A stretch of DNA of 64,000 nucleotides from an uncultured Alphaproteobacteria bacterium. Lineage in GTDB: Bacteria; Pseudomonadota; Alphaproteobacteria; Rhizobiales; Rhizobiaceae. The stretch covers positions 104,808 to 168,807 of the forward strand of contig CAKMZB010000007.1 in NCBI GenBank assembly GCA_929200315.1, written 5' to 3'. Below, piece after piece: positions 1 to 7,908 of the stretch (position 1 is the first letter of the stretch; every line of letters begins with the position of its first letter). Under the pieces are notes generated by a model, which saw only the letters and a list, made by a program, of their open reading frames with translations, did no database searches and had not been told where the DNA came from. Made by a program: the position numbers and the translations under genes.

Positions 1-1
1 A

Positions 2-451
2 AGCGGGACAGAAGGGCTTGAGGCGTTGCTGCTGGAGCGCGGCATGATTCGCGCTGACGAACTTGCTGATGGCAAGGCGAGAGAGCCGGGCAAGCCCGTT
101 CCGCGCATCATGGAACCCGATCAGGTCGATGCCCTTCTCGCCAAAGGTGGCCCGGCCGACAGATCCGCCACCAGCGACCCCATCTTCGCGTTGGGCGATA
201 CCGTCCTCACGATCAACGAGCACCCGACGGGCCACACTCGCCTGCCCCGCTATGCCCGCGCCAGACACGGCACGATTGCGAAAGTGCTCGGCCACCACGT
301 TTTCCCTGACACCAATGCGCGCGGCGAGGGCGAGCAGCCCTGCTGGCTCTATCAGGTGAGGTTTTCCGCTCAGGAATTGTGGGGGTACAATGCGGCAGTG
401 GGCGACAGCGTGACACTTGATTTGTGGGAGCGCTATCTTGTCTCTTCCTGA
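2..451 (+). CDS. nthB: nitrile hydratase beta subunit, C-terminal part (cut by window edge)
   Basis: The reading frame is open from the first bases, so the N-terminus lies outside the window; about 149 C-terminal residues are visible. They show the SH3-like barrel of the nitrile hydratase beta subunit: a GDTV-type strand, then GHTRLPRYARARHG, HVFPDTNARGEGE and a closing ELWG...LDLWERYL, all hallmark segments of the family. With the alpha subunit (upstream, not seen) it forms the non-corrin Co(III) or Fe(III) enzyme that hydrates nitriles to amides in the cytoplasm. The stop overlaps the next gene, the activator, as in classical alpha-beta-activator operons. Thiocyanate hydrolase subunits share this fold and cannot be excluded without the alpha subunit. 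Confidence 0.9.
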   Translation, partial: SGTEGLEALLLERGMIRADELADGKAREPGKPVPRIMEPDQVDALLAKGGPADRSATSDPIFALGDTVLTINEHPTGHTRLPRYARARHGTIAKVLGHHVFPDTNARGEGEQPCWLYQVRFSAQELWGYNAAVGDSVTLDLWERYLVSS

Positions 452-764
452 CCTTCCCGGGCTCAACCTCAATGAGGGTGAACCGGCCTTTGCCGAGCCC
501 TGGCAAGCGCAGGCTTTTGCCATGACCGTCGCGCTCCACGAACAGGGCAATTTCGGTTGGGATGAATGGGCCGCAACCCTTTCCGCCCAGCTCGACACCG
601 ATCCGACCGATGATGGTTCACGTTACTGGACCCATTGGCTCGCCGCGCTTGAAGCGCTGATGGAAGCAAAGGGCGCAACCGACGCGGCCGCCATCGCAGC
701 GCGAGAAAAGGCCTGGCACGACGCCGCCGCCCGCACGCCCCATGGGGAGCCGATAGTTCTATAG
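438..764 (+). CDS. nitrile hydratase accessory (activator) protein
   Basis: This is a 108-residue protein of the P14K/nitrile hydratase activator family, which helps load metal into the alpha subunit. Diagnostic segments are LPDLPGLN near the start, FAEPWQAQAFAMTVAL and the GNFGWDEWAATLS helix. The start chosen is a TTG at 438, overlapping the end of the beta-subunit gene by 14 bases, because the family usually begins just before the LP-x-LP segment; a TTG at 417 would add seven residues. It is the last gene of the nitrile hydratase operon, and downstream lies a 74-base gap before the convergent amidase. Beta-subunit N-terminal domains are homologous, but the length and position fit the activator. 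Confidence 0.85.
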   Translation: MSLPDLPGLNLNEGEPAFAEPWQAQAFAMTVALHEQGNFGWDEWAATLSAQLDTDPTDDGSRYWTHWLAALEALMEAKGATDAAAIAAREKAWHDAAARTPHGEPIVL

Positions 765-838
765 CGCTCATGGCAAAGCGCTCTGAGCGAGCACTGCCTG
801 CGCGGGCACTTGAGGTTTCAAACCGTGCTTGAAATGCT

Positions 839-2011
839 CTAGCCCAAGACACTCCGCGAAATCGCGACCAACCGTCGGTCGCTGCCACGCGGGCCGATGA
901 GGCTGATGCCCATAGGTGCGCCATGGATCGTGCCGAGGGGCAGCGTGATCTGCGGCAGGCCGGAGAGGCCCGACAGGCACAGCAGCATCAACGCCTGCTC
1001 ACGGAAGGCACCAAGCTCCTCATCCGTGCTGCTTTTCAGTGGTGCGCAGGAGGGCGATGTGGGCAGGACCAGCACGCCGTCACCACCAATGACCTTTTCC
1101 AAAGCCGCCGTCACCGCCTTGCGGTTGGCGCTTTCTGTCTTGAACTCCGCATCCGTTACCGAGTGTCCGAACGCGAAACGGTCAGCAACGCCAGTGCCGA
1201 GATCCGGTTTTGCTTCTTCGATCCAGCTGCCCAGAGCCTGCCAGGCCTCATAGGCCTGAGTGCGGCGGAAGGTCCAATAGGCGGCCTCAAAGTCGATCCC
1301 CAGATCGACAAAATCCCTGTCCGCATCGAAGACCGGACGCAATTTCGCCCAGCTTGCCGAATGAGTCTCATGCTCCCCGTCTCCCATCATCAAGGCGTCG
1401 AGACCTGCGCTGGCGATGGGGTTGGCGAGCGGAGCTTCGCTCCCATCCTGTGGCAGCAGAATGTCCGCAACGGCCTCGTAGGTCACCGCATCCTTCGCGA
1501 ACCAGCCGAAGACATCGAAACTCGGCGCGAGTGGCATCGTGCGGTCCAGCGGGATGACGCCGTGTGTGCAGCGCAAGCCAATCAACCCACAATAGGAGGC
1601 CGGTGCCCGCACTGAGCCGCCGGTGTCGGAGGCCGTGGCGATGTCCACTTCCCCTGCTGCAACCAGCGAGGCGGAACCCGAAGACGAGCCACCGGTGATC
1701 CGCGCCGGAGCTGCCGGGTTCACCGGCGCGCCATAGTGAGCGTTGACGCCGTTCAGCGAAAAACACAGCTCATCGCACTGGCTCTTGCCGGCAAATTGCG
1801 CGCCCGCGTCCAGCAGTTTCTGCACCGCGCTTTGGGTTTCAGCGGCCGGTTCCGCCCCAGCAAGGCGGGTCGGCTGGCCCCAACCGGAAGGGTAGCCTTC
1901 AACGTCGTAGAGATCTTTGACGGCCAGCGTTTTGTCAGCAAGCGGCCCGCTCGGCGACGACGGGACGGTCCGCTCGGGATAATCGCACCAGGCGTTGAGG
2001 TCAGCGCTCAT
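839..2011 (-). CDS. amidase (amidase-signature family)
   Basis: A 390-residue amidase-signature hydrolase. The Ser-cisSer-Lys triad is visible: Lys about 32 (AVKDLYDVEG), the GGSSSGSAS loop about 107-115, and Ser about 133 (DTGGSVRAP). It hydrolyses an amide to carboxylate and ammonia; the substrate cannot be read from sequence. At about 390 residues it resembles short AtzE/AtzF-like or indoleacetamide-hydrolase-like members. The ATG at 2009-2011 overlaps the stop of the upstream WD40 gene (ATGA), so it is the last gene of a five-gene minus-strand operon. It converges on the nitrile hydratase genes; nitrile-to-amide-to-acid coupling is plausible but is inference. Confidence 0.88.
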   Translation of the reverse strand: MSADLNAWCDYPERTVPSSPSGPLADKTLAVKDLYDVEGYPSGWGQPTRLAGAEPAAETQSAVQKLLDAGAQFAGKSQCDELCFSLNGVNAHYGAPVNPAAPARITGGSSSGSASLVAAGEVDIATASDTGGSVRAPASYCGLIGLRCTHGVIPLDRTMPLAPSFDVFGWFAKDAVTYEAVADILLPQDGSEAPLANPIASAGLDALMMGDGEHETHSASWAKLRPVFDADRDFVDLGIDFEAAYWTFRRTQAYEAWQALGSWIEEAKPDLGTGVADRFAFGHSVTDAEFKTESANRKAVTAALEKVIGGDGVLVLPTSPSCAPLKSSTDEELGAFREQALMLLCLSGLSGLPQITLPLGTIHGAPMGISLIGPRGSDRRLVAISRSVLG

Positions 2012-2979
2012 AGCGTCACGACCCCGGCTTCGCCCGCTTCCGTGCCGAAAGCGAGGCGGTTGCCTTTGTCGTCCCAAGCCAGCGCGGAAACCGGCGCTTG
2101 GCCGGAGCTGCGGAGCAGGTTTTCCACACCATTGTCGATCCGCACCACTATGACCATGCCGTCAGCATAGCCGATGGCCACAACATCGGCGACCGGGTGG
2201 CAGCAAACCTCAACCACCATGGAATCCTTTCGGGTGCCAAGCTCCCTGGGAGCCTTGCCCTGCGGCCCTTCCCTGGCGGTGAAGGGCCAGCAGATCGCCG
2301 CCTGCGCGCCGGAGGAGGCAAGCCATTTGCCTTTGGCGGACCAGGAAAGCGATTTCGGCTTTGCCGGGTAGCCGCTCATGCGCATGTGGCTGTCCTGCGC
2401 CTTCCTGGCATCGAGCCGCCATCCGTGAAGCGCATTTTCGGCCATGGCGGTGATGATGTAGCGCCCGTCCGGTGAAGGCAGGACGCCGATATGCACGCCC
2501 TCCCACTGCAATTCATGCGGCGGAGATTGCGTGGCGCCCCAGTGGAGCGTCACGCCATTGTAGCGCGCGCAGGCAAGGCGCAGGCCCTTCGGCATGAAGG
2601 CCAGACCTTCCACCGCTCTGGCATGATCGAATTGGCGTGGCTGGCCGTCGACAATCAGAAAAACCGAGCGTCCGGCGGCAACGGCGACCGCCCCGTTTGG
2701 GCCGCTGGCAATGACATCGATCCACTTGCCGGGCACTTCCGCAAGCTGCTTCCAGCCTTCGGTTGTCACACGCAGAACGCGCCCGTCCTCACCACCAGTA
2801 AGCATCGCCTTGCCGCCGCGTTCCGGCGTTGCGCAGAGCAGGCTTTCATGGGCCTCAACACCCTTGTTCAGTGCCGGGAAATGCACCTTGCCATCGGCCA
2901 CGGCGAAGAAGGCTTCATCTTCAATGAAGGCGACACATTCCACATGTTCGCCAAGGTCGTATTGCGCGAGTGTCGCCAT
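2008..2979 (-). CDS. WD40-repeat protein
   Basis: A 323-residue protein with beta-propeller-like repeats, for example blocks around SPDGRYIITA, SWSAKGKWLASSG and ALAWDDKGNRLAFGT. There is no signal peptide and no membrane segment, so it is probably cytoplasmic. It lies 2 bases after the CobW-type GTPase gene and overlaps the amidase gene by 4 bases. From memory, this CobW-WD40 pairing recurs in Hyphomicrobiales; the molecular role is unknown. A scaffold for the GTPase or its client enzyme is a guess. Confidence 0.85.
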   Translation of the reverse strand: MATLAQYDLGEHVECVAFIEDEAFFAVADGKVHFPALNKGVEAHESLLCATPERGGKAMLTGGEDGRVLRVTTEGWKQLAEVPGKWIDVIASGPNGAVAVAAGRSVFLIVDGQPRQFDHARAVEGLAFMPKGLRLACARYNGVTLHWGATQSPPHELQWEGVHIGVLPSPDGRYIITAMAENALHGWRLDARKAQDSHMRMSGYPAKPKSLSWSAKGKWLASSGAQAAICWPFTAREGPQGKAPRELGTRKDSMVVEVCCHPVADVVAIGYADGMVIVVRIDNGVENLLRSSGQAPVSALAWDDKGNRLAFGTEAGEAGVVTL

Positions 2980-2981
2980 GG

Positions 2982-4040
2982 TCAGGCAGCCTTTGCCGGT
3001 TCAACTTCACAAGCGCGGAAAGTGCGCTCGATCTTCTCAGCATCAAGCCCCCGCCCGATGAAGACGAGCCGCGTCTCCCGCGCTTCCCCATCACGCCAGG
3101 GCCGCTGATGGTCGCCCTCGACGATCATGTGGACGCCTTGCAGGACATAGCGCTCTTCATCGTCGGCAAAGGCGACGATGCCTTTCAAACGCAAAATGTC
3201 CGGCCCGTCGATCTGGGTGAGCTTGTTGATCCAGGGGAAGAAGAGATCCGGGTTCATCGCTCCCCCACGCAAAGAGATGGAGGCGACGGTGGTGTCATGG
3301 GTGGCGGCGTCGAGTTTTGCGCCGTGGTGATGGTGATCATGGTCGCAGTCGGGACCGCATTCATGATCGTGATCGTGGTGATGGTCGTGGGCTTGATCAT
3401 GCAGAAAATGGGGATCGTCCTCAAGGATGCGGTCAAGATCAAAGGCGCCGCGATCGAGCACCTCGTCGAGGTCAATCCCAGCCCGTTCGGCGGTGTGAAT
3501 GACGGCGTGGGGGTTGAGATGACGGACCGTGGCGCGCACGTCTTCAAGCGCATCTTTGTCCACCAGATCAGTTTTGTTGAGCAGCACCACGTCGGCAAAA
3601 GCGATCTGGTCTTCGGCCTCCGGCGCGCGTTTGAGCGTCTGGCCAAAATGACGGCAATCGACCATGGCAACAACAGCGTCGAGCCGGGCCTTGGCGCGCA
3701 CGTCCTCGTCCATAAAAAAGGTCTGCGCAACGGGCGCGGGGTCGGCCAGACCCGTGGTCTCCACCAGAATGCCGTCAAAGCGGCCCTTGCGTTTGAGCAG
3801 ACCCTGCACGACGCGCACAAGGTCACCGCGCACGGTGCAGCACACGCACCCATTGTTCATTTCATAAATCTCTTCATCGCTCTCCACGATGAGGTCGTTG
3901 TCGATGCCGATCTCGCCGAATTCGTTGACGATGACGGCGAATTTCTTGCCGTGATCACCGGTGAGAATGCGGTTGAGAAGCGTCGTCTTGCCAGCACCCA
4001 GATAGCCGGTGAGAACCGTGACGGGGATCGTGTCGCTCAT
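2982..4040 (-). CDS. CobW/COG0523 G3E-family GTPase, putative metallochaperone
   Basis: A 352-residue G3E GTPase. Walker A is GYLGAGKTT (about 12-20), the metal-binding CVCC is at about 65-68, and the base-specificity motif is NKTD. A histidine/cysteine-rich linker ([20 protein letters not shown]) precedes the CobW C-terminal domain. Such proteins deliver Zn, Co or Fe to client enzymes using GTP. The ATG at 4038-4040 is chosen because it gives the canonical start right before the P-loop strand; a longer frame would run into the creatininase gene. It sits directly after two genes for metal-dependent hydrolases and before the WD40 gene, so one of those hydrolases is a likely client. Related G3E GTPases activate some nitrile hydratases. 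Confidence 0.92.
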   Translation of the reverse strand: MSDTIPVTVLTGYLGAGKTTLLNRILTGDHGKKFAVIVNEFGEIGIDNDLIVESDEEIYEMNNGCVCCTVRGDLVRVVQGLLKRKGRFDGILVETTGLADPAPVAQTFFMDEDVRAKARLDAVVAMVDCRHFGQTLKRAPEAEDQIAFADVVLLNKTDLVDKDALEDVRATVRHLNPHAVIHTAERAGIDLDEVLDRGAFDLDRILEDDPHFLHDQAHDHHHDHDHECGPDCDHDHHHHGAKLDAATHDTTVASISLRGGAMNPDLFFPWINKLTQIDGPDILRLKGIVAFADDEERYVLQGVHMIVEGDHQRPWRDGEARETRLVFIGRGLDAEKIERTFRACEVEPAKAA

Positions 4041-4056
4041 GGAAGTCTCCAGATTG

Positions 4057-4836
4057 CTAGGGTGCAGATCGCAGCAGCGCGAGGTCGAACTCCGCCACGT
4101 CATGACACAATTGCGCAAGCCCTCGCGCCGCTTCTGCCAGCAATTTTTCACCAGTTTCGGCACTGGCCGCAGCGGCATTGCCGGTCACGCCTTCGGGGTT
4201 CATATCCTGCGCCATCCAGCCGAAGGAATGGGGGCCGTAGGCGCGCAGGTGCTTGGTGGTGAGCGCCTGTTGCAAATTGCGGAAATCCCTCGCCGCAGAC
4301 ATATCCACCTTGTCGGGGTGCAGCGCCAGCATGACGGCCGTTTCGATCTCCCCGCCATGAACACCGAAGGCGGCTTCCTCATCGCCAACGAGGCCTGCAC
4401 CCTTCACAAAGCGATCCCACTTTGTTGCCACCGCGAGCAACCCGGCGCGGGCGCGCAATTCCTGGCAAACGATCTGCACCAGCGGCCCATTCCCGCCATG
4501 GGCGTTCATAAAAATGATGCGCCGCACGCCTTGGCTGGAACAGGCTTCCGCAAGACCAATCCAACGCTCAACGGCTTGGGCATAGGAAAGCGTCTTGCTG
4601 CCTGGAAAATCCATATGCTCTGGCGAATAGCCCACCGGCTCAGCAGGCAGAATGCGCAGGTCGAGGCCCTCTGCTTGCTTCGCCAATGCGCGGCACATGC
4701 CTTGTGCAATGAGCGTGTCTGTCTCCAGCGGCAAATGAGGGCCATGCTGTTCATGTGCTCCAAGCGGGAGTAGCACGATTGTCGCCTCATCCGCCCCGGC
4801 GCAGCCCTCCGGCCCGTCGATAAAGCGCGCGTTCAA
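4057..4836 (-). CDS. creatininase-family amidohydrolase
   Basis: A 259-residue protein with the creatininase-family binuclear metal motifs: [17 protein letters not shown] near residue 25 (Glu, His, Asp ligands), NAHGGN, and HGGEIET (Glu ligand). The family opens cyclic amides or related C-N bonds using Zn or Mn; creatinine itself need not be the substrate. The start is a TTG at 4836 overlapping the TGA of the upstream deaminase gene, which indicates translational coupling. It is second in the five-gene minus-strand operon. The overlap start is the best supported; no ATG lies close by. Confidence 0.88.
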   Translation of the reverse strand: MNARFIDGPEGCAGADEATIVLLPLGAHEQHGPHLPLETDTLIAQGMCRALAKQAEGLDLRILPAEPVGYSPEHMDFPGSKTLSYAQAVERWIGLAEACSSQGVRRIIFMNAHGGNGPLVQIVCQELRARAGLLAVATKWDRFVKGAGLVGDEEAAFGVHGGEIETAVMLALHPDKVDMSAARDFRNLQQALTTKHLRAYGPHSFGWMAQDMNPEGVTGNAAAASAETGEKLLAEAARGLAQLCHDVAEFDLALLRSAP

Positions 4837-6182
4837 AGGGCGTCAGCGAAGGCCTTGGCCGCTTCGCCATGCTCCGCTCGCAGCCGGGCAATATCCATGC
4901 CCACGGGCTGCCCGTCGCTCACCCGCCACTCACCCCTGACCATCACATGGTCAGCTCTATGCGCACCACAAAGCACAAGTGCAGCGAGCGGATCATGGGA
5001 ACCGGAAAACCGCAGCTCATCGAGATTGAAGAGTGCAAGGTCGGCCTGCTTGCCCACTGCAATCTCGCCAATGTCGTCGCGACCCAAGCACTTCGCAGAC
5101 CCCTTGGTGGCCCAGCGGAAAGCATCGTGATGGGTGATGGTCGCCGCATCATAAGTCAGGCGGTTGATCATCAGCGCGTGGCGCACGCTCTCCATCAAAT
5201 TGGAATTGTCGTTGGAGGCCGAGCCATCAACACCGAGCCCAACGGGTGATCCGGCCTTTTCAAGCTCAAGTGTGCGACATTGGCCCGATGCGAGGGTCAT
5301 GTTGGAGGTCGGGCAATGGCACACGCCCACCCCTGCACTTCCAAGCCGCCTCACCTCATCATCATTAAAATGAATGCCATGGGCGAGCCAGGTGCGCTCG
5401 TTCATCCAGCCCAGCTCCTCCAGGTAATCCACCGGACGGCAACCGAAATGCTCAAGGCAATAATCGTTCTCATCGAACGTCTCAGCCAGATGCGTGTGGC
5501 AGGTGCAATTGTGCTTGTGGGCCATTTCCATGGTTTCCACCATCAACCGCTTGGTGACGGTGAAGGGCGCGCAGGGGGCCAAAGCGACCTGCACCATCGC
5601 ACCGTCAGAACGGTCGTGATATTTGCCAAGCACCCGTTCGCAATCGGCCAGGATCGCATCATCATCCTGCACGATGGAATCCGGCGGCAGGCCTCCATCC
5701 TTCTGCGAAAGGCTCATGGAGCCGCGGGTCAGCGTGATGCGCATACCCAGCTTTGCCGCCTCCTCCGCCTGAATATCCATCGCGTTCTCAATCCCCTTGG
5801 GGAAGAGGTATTGATGGTCAGACGCCGTGGTGCACCCCGAAAGCAGAAGCTCCGTCAGCGCCAGCCGTGTTGCCATGCGAAAGGCGTCCGGCGTCATGTT
5901 CGCGGCCCAGATCGGATAGAGCGCCTGCAACCAGGGAAAAAGCTCCTTGTTGATCGCGTCCGGGTGGGCGCGGGTCAGGGTTTGGAAGAAATGGTGATGT
6001 GTGTTGATGAGGCCGGGAAGCACAACGTGGCGGCTGGCATCAAACGTCGCATCCGCCTGCGGCTTTTCTCCCGCCCCAACAAGCTCCACGATCCGCCCAT
6101 TCTCGACGACAAGGCCGCCCTCCGCGCCGTCTGCGAGAATGGCGAGGGGTGTCTTGATCCACAGGCGTTGGGTGGCTGGCAT
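4833..6182 (-). CDS. 8-oxoguanine deaminase-like amidohydrolase
   Basis: A 449-residue amidohydrolase of the TrzN/AtzB/8-oxoguanine-deaminase group. Visible features are the metal-binding INTHHHFFQTLTRA segment (about 60-73), HTHLAET in the middle, HGIHF and a VDGSASNDNSN metal-Asp region. The INTHHHFFQTLTRA-LFPWLQALYPIW combination is typical of 8-oxoguanine deaminase (8-oxoguanine to urate plus ammonia), a cytosolic Zn enzyme; hydroxydechloroatrazine ethylaminohydrolase annotations belong to the same group. It is the first gene of the minus-strand operon with creatininase, CobW, WD40 and amidase genes, and is divergent from a LacI-type regulator. Confidence 0.85.
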   Translation of the reverse strand: MPATQRLWIKTPLAILADGAEGGLVVENGRIVELVGAGEKPQADATFDASRHVVLPGLINTHHHFFQTLTRAHPDAINKELFPWLQALYPIWAANMTPDAFRMATRLALTELLLSGCTTASDHQYLFPKGIENAMDIQAEEAAKLGMRITLTRGSMSLSQKDGGLPPDSIVQDDDAILADCERVLGKYHDRSDGAMVQVALAPCAPFTVTKRLMVETMEMAHKHNCTCHTHLAETFDENDYCLEHFGCRPVDYLEELGWMNERTWLAHGIHFNDDEVRRLGSAGVGVCHCPTSNMTLASGQCRTLELEKAGSPVGLGVDGSASNDNSNLMESVRHALMINRLTYDAATITHHDAFRWATKGSAKCLGRDDIGEIAVGKQADLALFNLDELRFSGSHDPLAALVLCGAHRADHVMVRGEWRVSDGQPVGMDIARLRAEHGEAAKAFADAL

Positions 6183-6318
6183 GGGATAGTCCGGTTTGGT
6201 CTAGGGCGACAGCAAACCTAGAGCGCTTCACACGCCGGGGAAAGGTTCCTCCCACCATTTGCGATAAGTGCGCGCCATGCCATAGACTTTTAGCATCTGA
6301 AATGCCGAAAGCCTGCGC

Positions 6319-7320
6319 GTGCACCGCATCACCCTTGCCACCATTGCCGCTGATCTTGGCGTTTCCACCGCGACCGTCTCCCTCGCCCTGCGCGGCTCGC
6401 CCCTTGTGGCGCAAACCACCAGCGAACGAGTGCAGGCCCGGGCGAAGGAACTCGGCTATGTCTATGATCGCCGCGCCGCCAGCCTGCGCACCCAGCGCTC
6501 AGACATTGTAGGCCTCATCGTGCGTGATGTGGTGAACCCGTTCTTTGCCGAGATCCTGCGCTCTATTGAAGCAGAACTTGGCCAATACCGGCAGACATTC
6601 CTGCTGTGCAATCACGATGATGATCTGGAAAAGCAGGAAGCCTTTATCTCCACACTCCAGCAATTCGGCGCCGACGGGGTCATCATGTCACCGTCTGTGG
6701 GCACACAGGCGGAGGACATTGCCCGCATAGCTGCTACCATGCCTGTCACACTGGTTGCGCGCACGGTGGAAGGGGCTTCCGTCCCGGCGTTCCTCGGTGA
6801 TGACGTCAACGGCATGGCGCTCGTCACCCGCTATCTCATTGACAAGGGTCACCGTGACATCGCCCTTCTGGGCGGCACGCGGATGACCTCTACAGGCCGC
6901 GCACGGCGGGCCGGATTCGCAAAAGCCTTTAAGGAGGCAAACATTCCTCTGCCTGAACGCGAAGATATTGAAGCTCCCTATGCCCGCGAGGCCGGGTTCG
7001 CTGCGGTGGCGCGCATTCTCGCCGCCGGACAGCCCACTGCCATCGCCTGTTGCTCCGACACGCTGGCTCTCGGCGTCATGCACGGGTTGCGCCATCACGG
7101 GTTGGAGCCGGGCAAGGATGTTTCAGTGACGGGCTATGACGACATTGAGGAAGCCAGCTTCTCCTCCCCCGCCCTCACCAGTGTTTCAGACGGGCACCAC
7201 GAAATCGGCCGTCTCGCCGCAGAATCGCTTTACGAGCAGATCGGCGGCGGCGCCAAAACGGGCAGTGAAACCCATGTGGAACCGAAGCTGCGCGAGCGTG
7301 GGTCGGTGACCTCTATCTAA
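6319..7320 (+). CDS. LacI-family transcriptional regulator
   Basis: A 333-residue regulator. The N-terminal helix-turn-helix (ITLATIAADLGVSTATVSLA, residues 3-22) and hinge are followed by a periplasmic-binding-protein-like sensor domain with VGLIVRDVVNPFF and a VTGYDDIEEASFSSPALTSV C-terminal core. The start is a GTG at 6319, only 5 to 10 residues before the first helix as usual for the family. It is divergent from the deaminase/creatininase/CobW operon across a 136-base gap, which makes that operon its most likely target. The effector is unknown. Confidence 0.9.
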   Translation: MHRITLATIAADLGVSTATVSLALRGSPLVAQTTSERVQARAKELGYVYDRRAASLRTQRSDIVGLIVRDVVNPFFAEILRSIEAELGQYRQTFLLCNHDDDLEKQEAFISTLQQFGADGVIMSPSVGTQAEDIARIAATMPVTLVARTVEGASVPAFLGDDVNGMALVTRYLIDKGHRDIALLGGTRMTSTGRARRAGFAKAFKEANIPLPEREDIEAPYAREAGFAAVARILAAGQPTAIACCSDTLALGVMHGLRHHGLEPGKDVSVTGYDDIEEASFSSPALTSVSDGHHEIGRLAAESLYEQIGGGAKTGSETHVEPKLRERGSVTSI

Positions 7321-7408
7321 CCAAACTGGGGACAGAGCCGCTCCGGCAAGATCTTGCCCCATTCCCTGCTTGCCTTTGGTCAAGCGCCGAATCGGGCAAA
7401 AAACATGG

Positions 7409-7423
7409 TTAACGACGCATTAA
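7409..7423 (+). promoter_or_regulatory. perfect CtrA-type box (TTAA-N7-TTAA)
   Basis: The sequence reads TTAACGACGCATTAA and is followed by CC, an exact TTAA-N7-TTAA(C) match to the alphaproteobacterial CtrA consensus. It lies about 40 bases upstream of a small ORF with a strong ribosome binding site, where a CtrA-activated -35 region would be. ctrA itself is in this window. Binding is inferred. Confidence 0.6.
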
Positions 7424-7462
7424 CCTGTTTGGTTCGACACTGGCGCAACGGAGGGAGAAACC

Positions 7463-7645
7463 ATGACACTTGTCTGGTCTGGCCTTTGCACTCTTGGTCT
7501 TTGCGCTGGTTTTGCCATCGGCGCGACACAAGACCTGCCTGCGCCACAAATTGATGAGCAAGCGCTCACCGCGCCCAGTATGGTCATCGCCAAGGTCGAT
7601 AAGGGCAGCAATCTACAGACCGTCCAACGCCTTCAATCAGGTTAA
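7463..7645 (+). CDS. small putative exported protein (60 aa)
   Basis: A 60-codon frame starting with ATG, preceded by a strong purine-rich ribosome binding site (GGAGGGAG, ending about 5 bases before the ATG). The first 21 residues look like a signal peptide or membrane anchor (LVWSGLCTLGLCAGFAIGA), followed by a short polar tail. I recognise no family. The last few codons run into the remnant of a dehydrogenase gene on the other strand, so the original C-terminus may have been lost or changed. A perfect CtrA box lies 40 bases upstream. Confidence 0.5.
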   Translation: MTLVWSGLCTLGLCAGFAIGATQDLPAPQIDEQALTAPSMVIAKVDKGSNLQTVQRLQSG

Positions 7646-7818
7646 CGGTGCCGATGGTGAACGCGCTTTCGTTCAACGCTTCTGCGTGGGCGAAGTCAGA
7701 AACCTTCTCCGCTTCCAAATCGGTGGCGATCACCTCAGCACCCTCCACGGCAAAGGCTTGCGTGATCGCCCTGCCCGGCAGCGGTGGCCACTGCGCGTTT
7801 CCCCGCCGATCGACCCAT
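7628..7818 (-). pseudogene. remnant of a short-chain dehydrogenase gene (N-terminal fragment)
   Basis: Read on the minus strand from an ATG at 7816-7818, the sequence begins MGRSAGKRAVATAAGQG. After a frame change it continues AITQAFAVEGAEVIATDLEA. Together these reproduce the N-terminal Rossmann strand, TAAGQGIGRA nucleotide loop and VIATD strand of SDR dehydrogenases (3-hydroxybutyrate dehydrogenase type 2-like). Most of the GIGRA segment is missing, which causes the frameshift, and nothing after about 60 residues is recognisable. It fills most of the 263-base gap before the aminotransferase gene and is probably a deletion relic. Confidence 0.65.
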
Positions 7819-7908
7819 GATGCGCCAACTTTTTTCGTTTTCCAGTCTTGTATGAAAGACTGTTGGTATCGAACATCGCGACGTCAACTCGTGCCCGGGA
7901 GCTCAACT

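Noticed and set aside
2970..4262. Long plus-strand frame of 430 codons opposite the CobW gene
   Set aside because: It is antisense to CobW, whose Walker A, CVCC and His-rich motifs are intact. The valine/isoleucine-rich stretch mirrors the His-rich linker.
6183..6318. Operator of the LacI-type regulator in the divergent gap
   Set aside because: Only weak partial symmetry (GCAT-CTGAA-ATGC near 6295) is visible, without the central CG typical of LacI operators. Not strong enough to call.
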